This document shows positions 16,734-26,100 of a stretch of 64,000 nucleotides of DNA, in pieces. The stretch comes from Streptomyces hokutonensis (GTDB taxonomy: Bacteria; Actinomycetota; Actinomycetes; Streptomycetales; Streptomycetaceae), in contig NZ_BARG01000061.1 of assembly GCF_000376565.1 (NCBI RefSeq), forward strand, positions 112,834 to 176,833, read 5' to 3'. Each line of letters opens with the position of its first letter. The stretch's first letter is position 1. The notes under the pieces were generated by a model. It worked only from the letters and a program-made list of their open reading frames with translations, did not search any database and had not been told where the DNA came from. A program made the position numbers and the translations under genes.

Positions 16734-17582
16734 TCAGGGAAATGAGAGCGCGTCGGGACCGAGGGCGGGTACTAGCCCTTCCGCCGCCGCACGCGTCAAC
16801 AGGCCCCGGACCGCGGCATATCCGTCCTCGCCGAGGTCGGCGGTGAACTCGTTGACGTAGAGGCCGATGTGCTGGTCGGCGACGGACGGGTCCATCTCCT
16901 GGGCGTGGGCCATGACGTACGGGCGGGAGGCCTCGGGGTCGTCCCAGGCGGCGCGCACGGACGTCCGGATCGAGTCGGCGAGCAGGTTCAACTGCTCGGC
17001 GCCCAGGGACCGTTTGGCGATGATCGCGCCCAGCGGGATCGGCAGCCCGGTGGTCGCCTCCCAGTGCTCGCCCATGTCCGCGAGCTTGTGCAGCCCGTAG
17101 TTCTGGTACGTGAAGCGCGCCTCGTGGATGACGAGCCCCGCGTCGACCTTGCCGTCCCGCACGGCCGGCATGATCTCGTGGAACGGCATGACGACGATCT
17201 CGCCCACCCCTCCCGGGACCGTGTCCGCCGCCCAGAGCCGGAACAGCAGATACGCGGTCGACCGCTCGCTCGGCACGGCGACCGTACGACCCGTCAGGTC
17301 CACGCCGGCGTCCCGGGTGAGGACCAGCGGCCCGCACCCCCGCCCCAGCGCGCCCCCGCAGGGCAGCAGCGCGTACTCGTCGAGAACGTACGGCAGCACG
17401 GCGTACGACACCTTCAGCACGTCCAACTCACCGCGCTCGGCCATGCCGTTGGTGATGTCGATGTCCGCGAAGGTCACGTCGAGCCCGGGCGCGCCCGGCA
17501 CCCGGCCGTGCGCGAGGGCGTCGAAGACGAAGGTGTCGTTCGGGCAGGGGGAGTACGCGATCTGCAAAGTCTCAGCGGTCAT
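16734..17582 (-). CDS. mqnD: 1,4-dihydroxy-6-naphthoate synthase (menaquinone, futalosine pathway)
   Basis: A 282-residue periplasmic-binding-protein-like enzyme that converts cyclic dehypoxanthinyl futalosine to 1,4-dihydroxy-6-naphthoate. Family signatures are the N-terminal AYSPCPNDTFVFDAL, the DVLKVSYAVLPYVL loop, VVMPFHEIMPAVRDGKVDAGLVIHE (split: MPFHEIMPAV and GLVIHEARFTYQ) and GLPIPLGAI. Start ATG 17582 overlaps the mqnB stop (ATGA), so the two are coupled. A reading from 17615 is longer than the family norm. A displaced copy of its own 3' end follows. Confidence 0.95.
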   Translation of the reverse strand: MTAETLQIAYSPCPNDTFVFDALAHGRVPGAPGLDVTFADIDITNGMAERGELDVLKVSYAVLPYVLDEYALLPCGGALGRGCGPLVLTRDAGVDLTGRTVAVPSERSTAYLLFRLWAADTVPGGVGEIVVMPFHEIMPAVRDGKVDAGLVIHEARFTYQNYGLHKLADMGEHWEATTGLPIPLGAIIAKRSLGAEQLNLLADSIRTSVRAAWDDPEASRPYVMAHAQEMDPSVADQHIGLYVNEFTADLGEDGYAAVRGLLTRAAAEGLVPALGPDALSFP

Positions 17583-18232
17583 GACTGTTCCCAACTCTCC
17601 AGTACGGGCGCGCACTTCCCGAATCCCTCGGTCAGGGCGGCGAGCGCGTCGCCGATGCGCCAGGCGGCGCGGTCGCGCGGGCCGACGGGGTTGGAGACCG
17701 CGCGCAGTTCCAGGACGGGGACGCCGTGGACGGTGGCCGCCTCGGCCACGCCGAAGCCCTCCATCGCCTCCGCGAGGGCCCGGGGGTGGCGGGCACGGAG
17801 CTCCGCGGCGCGGGCGGCCGTACCGGTCACGGTGGACACGGTCAGTACGGTCCCGGGGCGGGCGCCGCTCGCGGTCGCCAGCGCTCGTACGAGTGCGGCC
17901 GGCGGACGGTGGGTGACGGTGCCGAAGCCGAGTTCGGTGACCGGGAGGAACCCGTCGGGGGTCTCCGCGCCCAGGTCGGCGACGGTGATCTCGTCGGCGA
18001 CCACCAGGGAGCCGACGGGCGCCCCGGGCTGGAAACCGCCGCCGATCCCGGCGGAGACGACGAGGTCGTACGGCGTACGGGCGAGGGCGGTCGCGGTGCC
18101 GGCGGCAGCGGCGGCCGGGCCCACCCCCACGGCGATGACGTTCCAGGTGGGGCCGGTCAACGCCCGTGCCACCGCGTCCCGTTCGGCCGGGACGGCGGTG
18201 GCGACGAGGACGCGTGGGGACGACGTGGTCAG
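17579..18232 (-). CDS. mqnB: Futalosine hydrolase
   Basis: A 217-residue nucleosidase of the PNP/UDP phosphorylase fold that removes hypoxanthine from futalosine. Seen: VLVATAVPAERDAV at the N-terminus, VVSAGIGGGFQPGAPVGSLVVA, then EAMEGFGVAEAA (active-site ME motif) and RAVSNPVGPRDRAAW. No ATG, GTG or TTG lies in frame near the expected N-terminus. The best match to the family length is a CTG at 18232 that overlaps the stop of the DUF2771 gene as CTGA, suggesting a rare CTG start under translational coupling. An internal GTG about 20 codons later would remove the first strand. Confidence 0.9.
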   Translation of the reverse strand: MTTSSPRVLVATAVPAERDAVARALTGPTWNVIAVGVGPAAAAAGTATALARTPYDLVVSAGIGGGFQPGAPVGSLVVADEITVADLGAETPDGFLPVTELGFGTVTHRPPAALVRALATASGARPGTVLTVSTVTGTAARAAELRARHPRALAEAMEGFGVAEAATVHGVPVLELRAVSNPVGPRDRAAWRIGDALAALTEGFGKCAPVLESWEQS

Positions 18233-18693
18233 GAGTCCTTCTTGAACTTGAAGGACCAGATGCCCTTGACCGTCTTGTCGCCCTCCTTGATGGAGACGAC
18301 GGTGGAGTTGCCGGTCGCGCCGTACTGGGTGTTGAAGAACACGCTGCCCGGGATCGTCCGGTAGGTCTTCTTGCTGGAGTCGGTCAGCGGCTGACCGTTC
18401 ATCAGGATCGTCCAGCCGTTGTCGGCGATCTTCGGGTCGACACCGAAGCGCACGGTCTCGTCCGGGTCGACCGAGATCGACGTGGAGGCCTTCAGGCACT
18501 TCGCCAGCTCCGCGGTCTTCACCGCGTCGCCGTCGTTGTAGCAGGTGGCCTCCGTGTGGACCGAGTTCCTCCCGACGGTGATCGTCGAGATCGGCGTCGG
18601 CTTGTCGCACGCCGACAGGACGAGCAGTCCGGCGGAAACGGCGCCGGCGGCGGCGACGGCGCGGCGGCGTCGCACAGCGGATTGCATGGTCAT
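18229..18693 (-). CDS. DUF2771 lipoprotein
   Basis: A 154-residue predicted lipoprotein. A basic start (MQSAVRRRRA), a hydrophobic core and the lipobox LSAC-D give a lipidated Cys near residue 30. The mature domain (ISTITVGRNSVHTEATCYNDG, ending IWSFKFKKDS) matches the actinobacterial DUF2771 family. It is the first gene of a coupled unit with mqnB and mqnD, a link I cannot explain functionally. The start could be ATG 18693 or 18687. Confidence 0.85.
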   Translation of the reverse strand: MTMQSAVRRRRAVAAAGAVSAGLLVLSACDKPTPISTITVGRNSVHTEATCYNDGDAVKTAELAKCLKASTSISVDPDETVRFGVDPKIADNGWTILMNGQPLTDSSKKTYRTIPGSVFFNTQYGATGNSTVVSIKEGDKTVKGIWSFKFKKDS

Positions 18694-18779
18694 GGGGCGA
18701 AGGCTATCGGGCCCGTCCAGTACTCCCCCCACGTGGGGTACGGCGTGCCGGACCTGGCACCAAGGGTTAGGCCACTCGC

Positions 18780-19390
18780 GGGCGCCCGCCCGCTGCGGTG
18801 CCGGGTGGTGCGGGTGGGCGGTTTGCGGGTGCCCGGTGTGGTGGCGGGTGGCGTGGACCGGCGACTCGGGGCGTCTGCCGCGGTGCCGGGTGTCGCGTGG
18901 CGGGGGCCGGGCGTCTCGCGGATGTCACGGTGTCGCCATGGCGGGTGGTGTGGGTCAGCGGCTTGCGGGTGTCCGGTGCCGTGGCGGGTGGTGCGGGTCG
19001 GTGGTTTGCGGCTGCGCGGTGCGGTGCCGGGTGGCGGGGTCAGATGGCTCGCGGGTGTCCGGTGCCGTGGCGAGTTGTGTGGGTCGGTGGTTTGCGTGCC
19101 GGGTGGCGGGGCCAGGCGGCTCACGGATGTCCGGTGTCGCCGAGGCGGGTGGTGCGGGTCGGGCGACGTGCGGGCGTCGGCCGTCACTGTGCCGGGGTGG
19201 GCGGGCGAGGCGGGGCCGCGGGCGTTCGCCGTTGTGCCGACGGTGGTGCGGGTCGGGCGACGCGTGGGCGTCGGCCGTCGCTGTGCCGGGGTGGGCGGGC
19301 CAGGCGGGGCGCGGGCGTTCGTCGTCGTGCCGACGGTGGTGCGGGTCGGGCGACGTGCGGGCGCCGGCCGTCGCCGTGCCAGTGCTGCCG
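18780..19390. repeat. 600-bp tract of degenerate GC-rich tandem repeats
   Basis: Between the DUF2771 gene and the MFS gene lies G/T-rich sequence (plus strand) with recurring blocks such as GTGCCGTGGCGGGTGGTG. In the right half, GGTGCGGGTCGGGCGACG-type blocks recur at 19151, 19245 and 19338, a period of about 93 bp. All six frames are open for long stretches only because of base composition, and no ribosome site or family match is visible. I regard it as non-coding repeat expansion. Confidence 0.6.
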
Positions 19391-19391
19391 G

Positions 19392-20816
19392 TCAGGCGAC
19401 CCGCGGGCGTCCGCCGGTCCCGTGCCGGGCCGAGGCGAGCAGCCCGCGCAGGGTGGTCAGCCAGCCCAGGGCGATGACTCCGGCGGCCAGGGTGAAGCCG
19501 AGGGCGCCGTTCAGCGGCATCACGATGCCGATCGCGCCGCCCAGCACCCAGGCCATCTGGAGCATCGTCTCCGAGCGCGCGAACGCCGACGTACGCACCA
19601 GTTCGGGCACGTCCCGCTGGATCAGCGCGTCCAGGGACAGCTTGGCCAGCGCCTGGCAGAACCCGGCGGTGGCCGCGAGACAGGCCACCAGGGCCGCGCC
19701 GAAGAAGATCGCCGCCGTGATCGCCGCGCCCAGCACGACCGCCATCACCGTCACGATGATGATCTCCGGCGCCCGCTGCCGCAGCCAGGACCCGACCGCC
19801 GTACCGAGCGCGTTGCCGACGCCCGCCGAGACGGCGACTATGCCCAGCGACACGGCCGCGCTCTGCCCGGTCATCGGATGCTCGCGCAGCAGGAACGCGA
19901 GGAAGAAGGTCAGGAAGCCGGAGAGCCAGCGCAGCGCCGCGTTGGCGCCGAGCGCGTGGGTGACGGCGATGCCGACCGTGCGCAGCCCCGGCCGCTTGAC
20001 CTCCTTGGGATGCGGGCCGTGCAGATGGTTCTCGTCGGCGGCGAGCAGCGCCGTGTCCTCGCCCTTGGCGGAGTCGACCTTGGGGTCCAGGAAGAAACAC
20101 AGGACCGTACCCGCGACGAAGATCACGAAGGCGCCGTAGAGCGGCCAGGGATCGCCGATGGCGTGCAGGCCGCCCGCGATCGGCGCGGCGACGCCGGTGG
20201 CGAGGAGCCCGGCGAGGGTGACTCTGGAATTCGCCTTCACCAGCGAGATGCGGGGTGGCAGCAGCCGGGGCACCACGGCGCTTCTGACGACGCCGTACGC
20301 CTTCGAGGCCACCAGGGCGCCCAGGGCGGCCGGATACAGCTCCAGGCTGCCGCTGGCGACCGCGCCGGAGATGATCAGCGCGAGGAGGGCGCGGGCCAGC
20401 ATCGCGGCGGCCATCGCGGCGCGGCGCCCGTGCGGAAGCTTGTCGAGAAGGGGCCCGATCACCGGCGCGAGAACGGTGAAGGGCGCCATGGTGATCGCGA
20501 GATACAGGGCCACTCGCCCCCGCGCCTCGTCGGTAGGGACGGAGAAGAAAACCGTGGACGCGAGGGCGACAGTGATCATGACATCGCCGGCGCCGTTCAC
20601 CGCGTGCAGCTCGATCAGCCGGCCGAGGCCCGACTCGCCCGCGCCGTGCGCGTGGGTCGCCTTGCGGATGCCCCGGGCGGTGCCGGTGACGGGGAAGTGC
20701 AGGGCACGACCCATCGCGCGGACGGAACCGCCGACCCGGCCCGAACCGCCACCTCGGATGTTCCCCTTGGCTCCACCGACACCGGTGGCACCTTGGGGCG
20801 ACCTCGCGGCTGCCAC
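19392..20816 (-). CDS. MFS transporter, 12 helices, substrate unknown
   Basis: A major facilitator protein of about 474 residues. After a Gly/Arg-rich N-terminus come HAVNGAGDVMITVALASTVFF and YLAITMAPFTVLAPVIGPLLD, similar to MefA/enterobactin-exporter-type (MFS_3) proteins. A cytoplasmic loop near the middle (DSAKGEDTALLAADENHLHG) divides the two six-helix halves. Start uncertain: the GTG at 20816 gives the long N-terminus, an ATG at 20714 the shorter form, and neither has a strong ribosome site. It lies upstream of the DUF2771-mqn unit but is separated from it by the repeat tract, so co-transcription is doubtful. Confidence 0.8.
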   Translation of the reverse strand: MAAARSPQGATGVGGAKGNIRGGGSGRVGGSVRAMGRALHFPVTGTARGIRKATHAHGAGESGLGRLIELHAVNGAGDVMITVALASTVFFSVPTDEARGRVALYLAITMAPFTVLAPVIGPLLDKLPHGRRAAMAAAMLARALLALIISGAVASGSLELYPAALGALVASKAYGVVRSAVVPRLLPPRISLVKANSRVTLAGLLATGVAAPIAGGLHAIGDPWPLYGAFVIFVAGTVLCFFLDPKVDSAKGEDTALLAADENHLHGPHPKEVKRPGLRTVGIAVTHALGANAALRWLSGFLTFFLAFLLREHPMTGQSAAVSLGIVAVSAGVGNALGTAVGSWLRQRAPEIIIVTVMAVVLGAAITAAIFFGAALVACLAATAGFCQALAKLSLDALIQRDVPELVRTSAFARSETMLQMAWVLGGAIGIVMPLNGALGFTLAAGVIALGWLTTLRGLLASARHGTGGRPRVA

Positions 20817-21247
20817 CCCGTCATAGTGCCCCGAGAACGGTGCGAGTAGTGCCGTTACCGCACGTATGGCGGCCTGTGGGGGTGGATTCAGTGCCGTTGC
20901 ACAGGTCTTGGGACGAGGGCCGCACGGGCATCCACAGGCATCCGCAGGTGTCTGGCAGGTCTCTGTTTGATCGCCGCGCACCGCCCAAGGGGCCGTCGGT
21001 GTGGGCGCATGGCCCGGGAGCAGGTAGCGTGCGTAGCGCGCCGTGGCGATTGTTCTCGGCCGCGCGCCTCTCGGCCATCCCGCAGAATGGATGGTGTAGG
21101 CGCGCCCGAGCGCGATCGGGCGCGGACGTCGACGCGGCCCCTCACCAGTGCCCCCAAGGGCCTGGTACATGTCTTTCAGCCGCTCCGTCCGCTCCCTTCG
21201 CCGCAACAGGCGCACCCGTGAGACGGCGTAGGAGAGAAGCGATACCT
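20817..21247. other. 430-bp divergent intergenic region
   Basis: Promoter region between the leftward MFS gene and the rightward DUF3027 gene. Open frames here are short with no credible ribosome site. I see short direct repeats (GGCATCC near 20928-20945) but no clear operator. Confidence 0.4.
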
Positions 21248-22174
21248 GTGAGCGCAGCGACCACGCGAAGCCGCACCCCCGACCGCCTGTGCGCCGAGGC
21301 CGTCGACCTCGCCCGCGCCGCAGCCGAGGAGGCCGCCGCGCCCGGCGTGGTCGGCGAACACGCGGGCTTCGAATCCGAGGGCGACCGTGTGGTCACGCAC
21401 TTCTTCGAGTGCAAGGAGTTCGGCTACCGCGGCTGGCGCTGGGCGGTGACGGTCGCGAGGGCGTCCCGCGCGAAGCTGGTGACGCTGGACGAGGTCGTCC
21501 TGCTCCCCGGCCCCGACTCCCTCCTGGCCCCCGAATGGGTCCCGTGGAGCGAACGCCTGCGCCCCGGCGACATGGGCCCCGGCGACCTGCTCCCCACGGA
21601 CGCCGAGGACCTGCGCCTGGAGCCCGGCTACACCGGCGAGGACGAGCCCCCGCCGAACTCGGCCGTCTCCGAGGAGATGGCCGAGTTGGTCGAGGCGGAG
21701 GACGCGGAGGTGACGGCAGGCGCACCCTCTGCGCTGCCCGTCGCACCGACCCGGGGCTCGATCGCGGCGGTGGCCGAAGAACTCGGCATCCGCCGAGCCC
21801 GAGTCCTCTCCCGCTACGGCCTGCACGTCGCCGCCGACCGCTGGGAGGACGGCTACGGCCCCAAGACCCCCATGGCCCAGGCGGCCCCCGCGGCCTGCGT
21901 CAGCTGCGGCTTCCTGGTCGCCATCGGCGGCTCCCTGGGCCAGGCGTTCGGAGTCTGCGCGAACGAATTCTCCCCGGCCGACGGCCACGTGGTCTCCCTC
22001 TCCTACGGCTGCGGCGGCCACTCGGAAGCAGCCATCATGCCCAAACCGCCCCAGCCCCCCGCCCCGGTCATCGACGAGACGATGGTCGACCCGTTCCCCC
22101 TCCGCCCGTCGGCGGACTCGGGCTCGGTACCGGTGGGCGTGGACGAGGATTCGGCGGAACTGGGGCATTCGTAG
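21248..22174 (+). CDS. DUF3027 protein
   Basis: A 308-residue actinobacterial protein of unknown function. The DUF3027 core is clear: WRWAVTVARASRAKLVTLDEVV, then APEWVPWSERLRPGDMGPGD. Near the end a CVSCGF / GVCANEFSPADG / YGCGGHSE set supplies four Cys and a His that could bind a metal, so it may be a small zinc protein. GSIAAVAEELGIRRARVLSRYGL looks like a helix-turn-helix and suggests DNA binding. The GTG at 21248 follows GGAGAGAAG. Confidence 0.85.
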   Translation: MSAATTRSRTPDRLCAEAVDLARAAAEEAAAPGVVGEHAGFESEGDRVVTHFFECKEFGYRGWRWAVTVARASRAKLVTLDEVVLLPGPDSLLAPEWVPWSERLRPGDMGPGDLLPTDAEDLRLEPGYTGEDEPPPNSAVSEEMAELVEAEDAEVTAGAPSALPVAPTRGSIAAVAEELGIRRARVLSRYGLHVAADRWEDGYGPKTPMAQAAPAACVSCGFLVAIGGSLGQAFGVCANEFSPADGHVVSLSYGCGGHSEAAIMPKPPQPPAPVIDETMVDPFPLRPSADSGSVPVGVDEDSAELGHS

Positions 22175-22218
22175 GGGTCGGACTCGCGCCCGCTCGCCCC
22201 CCGTGCTTGGCTCGCCCG

Positions 22219-22887
22219 ATGAATCTTCTGCTGACGGCGAGCGGGCTGCGCAACGACACCTTGCGGGAAGCGCTCAGGGACATGCTGGGCAAGCCGTTCG
22301 GGGAGGCGAACGTCGTGTTCGTGCCCACGGCGTCCCTAGCCGAACCCGGGGACCACACATGGCTGGTCGAGGACATGAACCGGCTGCACGGCCTCGGCTG
22401 GCGGGAGTTCGACATCCTGGAGCTCAACGGCCTGCCCCCGCGACTGGTGCTCGACCGCCTGCTCCACGCCGACGTCATCTACGCCGAGGGCGGCAACCAC
22501 TACCACCTCGCCCGCAGCATCACCGGCAACAACCTGACCGACGGCTTCCTGGAGGCGTTGGAGAGCCGGGTCTACGTAGGCGTGAGCGCCGGCTCGATGA
22601 TCTTCAGCCGCAACCTCACCGAGCACTCCGCCGACGTCATCGGGGACACCGCCGACCTCCACCTCCTCGGCGCGACGACCGTCGAGCCGCCGTTCGCCCT
22701 CTTCGACTGGTACCTCAAGCCCCACCTCTACTCGCCGGACTTCCCCGAGCGCGACGACCCCTGGGCCGACCGCATCACCGAACGCGCGGACTTCCCGATC
22801 TACTTCATCGACGACCACACGGCCGTCCGCGTCCGGGACGACGAGGTGGATGTCGTCACCGAAGGCCGCTGGCGCTACCACCCGTAA
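22219..22887 (+). CDS. Peptidase S51 (dipeptidase E-like) hydrolase
   Basis: A 222-residue class I glutamine-amidotransferase-like protein of the S51 group. The nucleophile elbow is GVSAGSM, preceded by YAEGGNHYHL, the two signature motifs of dipeptidase E-like serine hydrolases. The C-terminal FPIYFIDDHTAVRV resembles the strand before the third catalytic residue. It probably cleaves Asp-X dipeptides or a related amide. A second S51-type gene lies at 59267-59989 with a different sequence, so they are not recent copies. A hairpin follows the stop. Confidence 0.85.
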   Translation: MNLLLTASGLRNDTLREALRDMLGKPFGEANVVFVPTASLAEPGDHTWLVEDMNRLHGLGWREFDILELNGLPPRLVLDRLLHADVIYAEGGNHYHLARSITGNNLTDGFLEALESRVYVGVSAGSMIFSRNLTEHSADVIGDTADLHLLGATTVEPPFALFDWYLKPHLYSPDFPERDDPWADRITERADFPIYFIDDHTAVRVRDDEVDVVTEGRWRYHP

Positions 22888-22895
22888 CCCAACAA

Positions 22896-22923
22896 CGGCT
22901 GCGGAGCCACGCCCCCGCAGCCG
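22896..22923 (+). terminator. Hairpin after the S51 gene
   Basis: CGGCTGCGG / CCGCAGCCG, a 9-bp stem with a 10-base loop, nine bases after the stop. There is no T-run, as is usual in high-GC actinomycetes. Confidence 0.55.
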
Positions 22924-22939
22924 CCGACGAAACGGGAGC

Positions 22940-23049
22940 GGGTCGTGGCGGTACGGCGCAGCCCGCCGCCGAGCCGGTCCCAACGCCGCCCATTTGGCAA
23001 CCCACAGAGGGTCGCAACCCGCGGCGGGCTCGCCGTACCGCCACGACCC
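22940..23049. repeat. Large imperfect inverted repeat (28-29 bp arms)
   Basis: Arms at 22940-22968 and 23022-23049 pair over 28 bp with one extra C in the left arm (core GTCGTGGCGGTACGGCG). The loop is 53 bases. The element fills most of the gap ahead of the GHKL ATPase gene. It may be a small mobile or REP-like element, or a strong barrier to transcription. Confidence 0.7.
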
Positions 23050-23137
23050 CGACCCCACCACCGCCCGTGGGCGAAAACCCAGCACCCCCCACCGCGCGGT
23101 ACCTTCATCGCGACGCCGATGAGGAGAGTGAACGTAC

Positions 23138-26100
23138 GTGAGTAAGTTCGTGCGGCCCGCTGCCGAGGGTGCCGACCCGTTCGGGACCGCCCGTCTGCGG
23201 CGTGGGGTGCTCGACGCCTGGGCGACCAGCCCGGCCCGCTTCCGGGAGGACGCCAACGCCGAGGAGGACCTCGTCCTCGGCGGCTACCGCGACCGCCTCG
23301 TCGTAGAGCTCGCGCAGAACGCCGCCGACGCCGCCGCCCGCGCAGGCGTCGCCGGCCGCCTCCGGCTGACCCTCCGCGACGGCGTCCTGTGCGCCGCCAA
23401 CACCGGCGCCCCCCTCGACGCGGCCGGCGTCGAATCGCTCTCCACCCTCCGCGCCTCCGCGAAACGCGACGCGGGCGACAGCGCCGTGGGCCGGTTCGGC
23501 GTCGGCTTCGCCGCCGTCGTCGCCGTGACCGACGAACCCGCCCTCGTGGGACGCCACGGCGGTGTCCGCTGGTCCCTCGCCGAGGCCCGCGAACTCGCCG
23601 ACGAGACCGCCCGCCACAGCCCGGGCCTCGGCACCGAGATCCGCCGCCGGGACGGCCACATCCCCCTCCTCCGCCTCCCGTTCGCGGCTGTCGGCAGCGC
23701 CCCCGACTCCTACGACACGGTCGTCATCCTCCCGCTGCGCGACACCGCCGCCGAGGACCTGGCCGAGCGCCTCCTGAACGCCGTGGACGACGCCCTGCTG
23801 CTCGCCCTGCCGGGCCTGGTGGAGGTCGTGATCGAGGTCGGGGACCAGGCCCCGCGCAGCCTCACGCGCCGCACGGTCGGCGCCGACACCGTCGTCGACG
23901 ACAGCCGCGACGGAACCACCCGCTGGCGTACGGCCGACGCGCACGGCGACCTCGCCAAGGAACTCCTCGCCGACCGCCCCGTGGAGGAGCGGCTGCGGCC
24001 CCACTGGTCCGTCACCTGGGCCGTCCCCGTCGACGCCGACGGCACCCCGGCCCGCCCCCGCACCAGCCCCGTCGTGCACGCGCCCACGCCCAGCGACGAG
24101 CCCCTCGGCGTCCCCGCGCTGCTCATCGCCTCCCTCCCGCTCGACACCACCCGCCGCCACGCCGCCCCCGGTCCGCTGACCGACTTCGTCGTGGAGCGCG
24201 CGGCCGACGCCTACGTCGAACTCCTCGCCGCCTGGCGCCCGGTGACCGCCGGCATCATCGACCTCGTGCCCGGCCCGCTGGGCAAGGGCGAGCTGGACGG
24301 CACCCTCCGCCAGGCCATCCTGGACCGCCTGCCCCGCACCGCCTTCCTGCCGCCCGCGGTCGAACCCCCCACCGGCGACACGGAGTTGCCCGAGTCGCTA
24401 CGGCCCCGGGACGCCGAGGTCGTCGAGGGCGCGGGCACCGACACCGTGCGCGTCCTCGCCGAGGTGCTCCCCACCCTCCTCCCCGCCGGCCTCGAACGCC
24501 GCGTGGAACTACGGACGTTGGGCGCGGCCCGAGTCCCCCTCACCGACGCGATCGACCGCCTGGCGGGCCTGGAGAAGGCCCCCGACTGGTGGCGCCGGCT
24601 CTACGACAGCCTCGCGGGCGTAGACCCCGACCGCCTCTCCGGCCTGCCGGTACCGCTCGCCGACGGGCGTACGACCATCGGCCCCCGGCAGGTCCTCCTC
24701 CCCACCCCCGACTCCGCACACGTAGAACCCGAAGTCCTCGCCCGCCTCGGCCTCAAGGTCGCCCACCCGGACGCAGCGCACCCCCTCCTGGAGAAGCTCG
24801 GAGCCCTGCCCGCGACCCCGCGCGCGGTCCTCACGACACCCCAGGTACGGGCCGCCGTGGCCGCCTCCCTCGACGACGAGGGCGGCGCCGTGTGGGACGA
24901 ACCCACCCCGGACGCCGAGGAGTTGGCCGACACGGTGCTCGCCCTGGTCCGGGACGCGGGCCTGGAACCCGGCGACGAACCCTGGCTCGGCGCGCTCGCC
25001 CTCCCCGACGAGGAGGGCGAACTGGCGCCCGCGGGCGAACTCGTCCTCCCCGGCAGCCCGTTCGCCCAGGTGATGCGCGAGGACGAACTGGCCTTCGTAG
25101 ACTCCGAGTTGGCGGACCGCTGGGGCGAACAGCCCCTGGCCGCCTGCGGAGTCCTCGCCACCTTCGCCCTCGTCCGCGCCACCGACGTGGTCCTCGACCC
25201 GGACGAACTGGAGCCCCGAGACAGCGACTTCGCGGAACCGGACGACCCCGGCCTGCTGGACTCGGTGGACGTGTGGTCGGAGGACGTCCTCGACCGCTTC
25301 CCCGACACCCCCGTCCCGCCCGTGGCCACCGAACTCGTCGCGGTCCGCGACCTGGACCTCGTCGACGACGACCGCTGGCCCCAGGCCCTCGCCCTCCTCG
25401 CCCAGCCGCCCCTCCGCGACGCGATCACCCAACAGGTCCGCATCCTGCTCCCCGACGGCTCCTACGAGGTCGTACGGCCCTACACGGCCTGGTGGCTGCG
25501 CGGCCACCCGGTGCTCGACGGCCGCCGCCCGGCCGGCCTGCTGGCGTCCGGCGGCGACCCGCTCCTGCGGGGCCTCTACGACGAGGCCGACGCGACGGGC
25601 TTCGACGACGAACAGGTACTCCGCGCACTCGGCGTCCGCACCTCGGTCGCCGCCCTCCTCGACGAGCCCGGCGGCGCCGCCGAACTCCTCGACCGCCTCG
25701 CCGACCCGGACCGCGAGGTCACCGGCGCCCAACTCCACGCCCTGTACGGTGCGTTGGCCGACCTGGACCCCGAACAGGTCACCCTGCCGGACGACTTGAG
25801 GGCGGTCGTCGACGGCGAGGTGACGGTCGTGGACGCGGCGGACGCGGTGGTCGTCGACTCACCCGACCTGCTCCCCTTCACGGCGGGCATCCCCCTCCTC
25901 CCCGTACGCCCGTCCCGGGCAGCCGAGCTGGCCGAGCTCTTCCAGGTACGGCGCCTCAGCGAGTCGGTAACGGGCTCCGTGGATTCGGAGGGCACCGAAC
26001 ACGACGTACCGGACTCCGTCCGCGTCCTCCTCGGCCCCCTCACCCCCACGACCTACGTCGAACACGAGGAACTCGTCGTCGACGGCGTGGAGATCGACTG

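Noticed and set aside
18690..19187. His/Pro-rich minus-strand frame in the repeat tract
   Set aside because: Its sequence simply mirrors the DNA repeats, overlaps the start of the DUF2771 gene and has no ribosome site.
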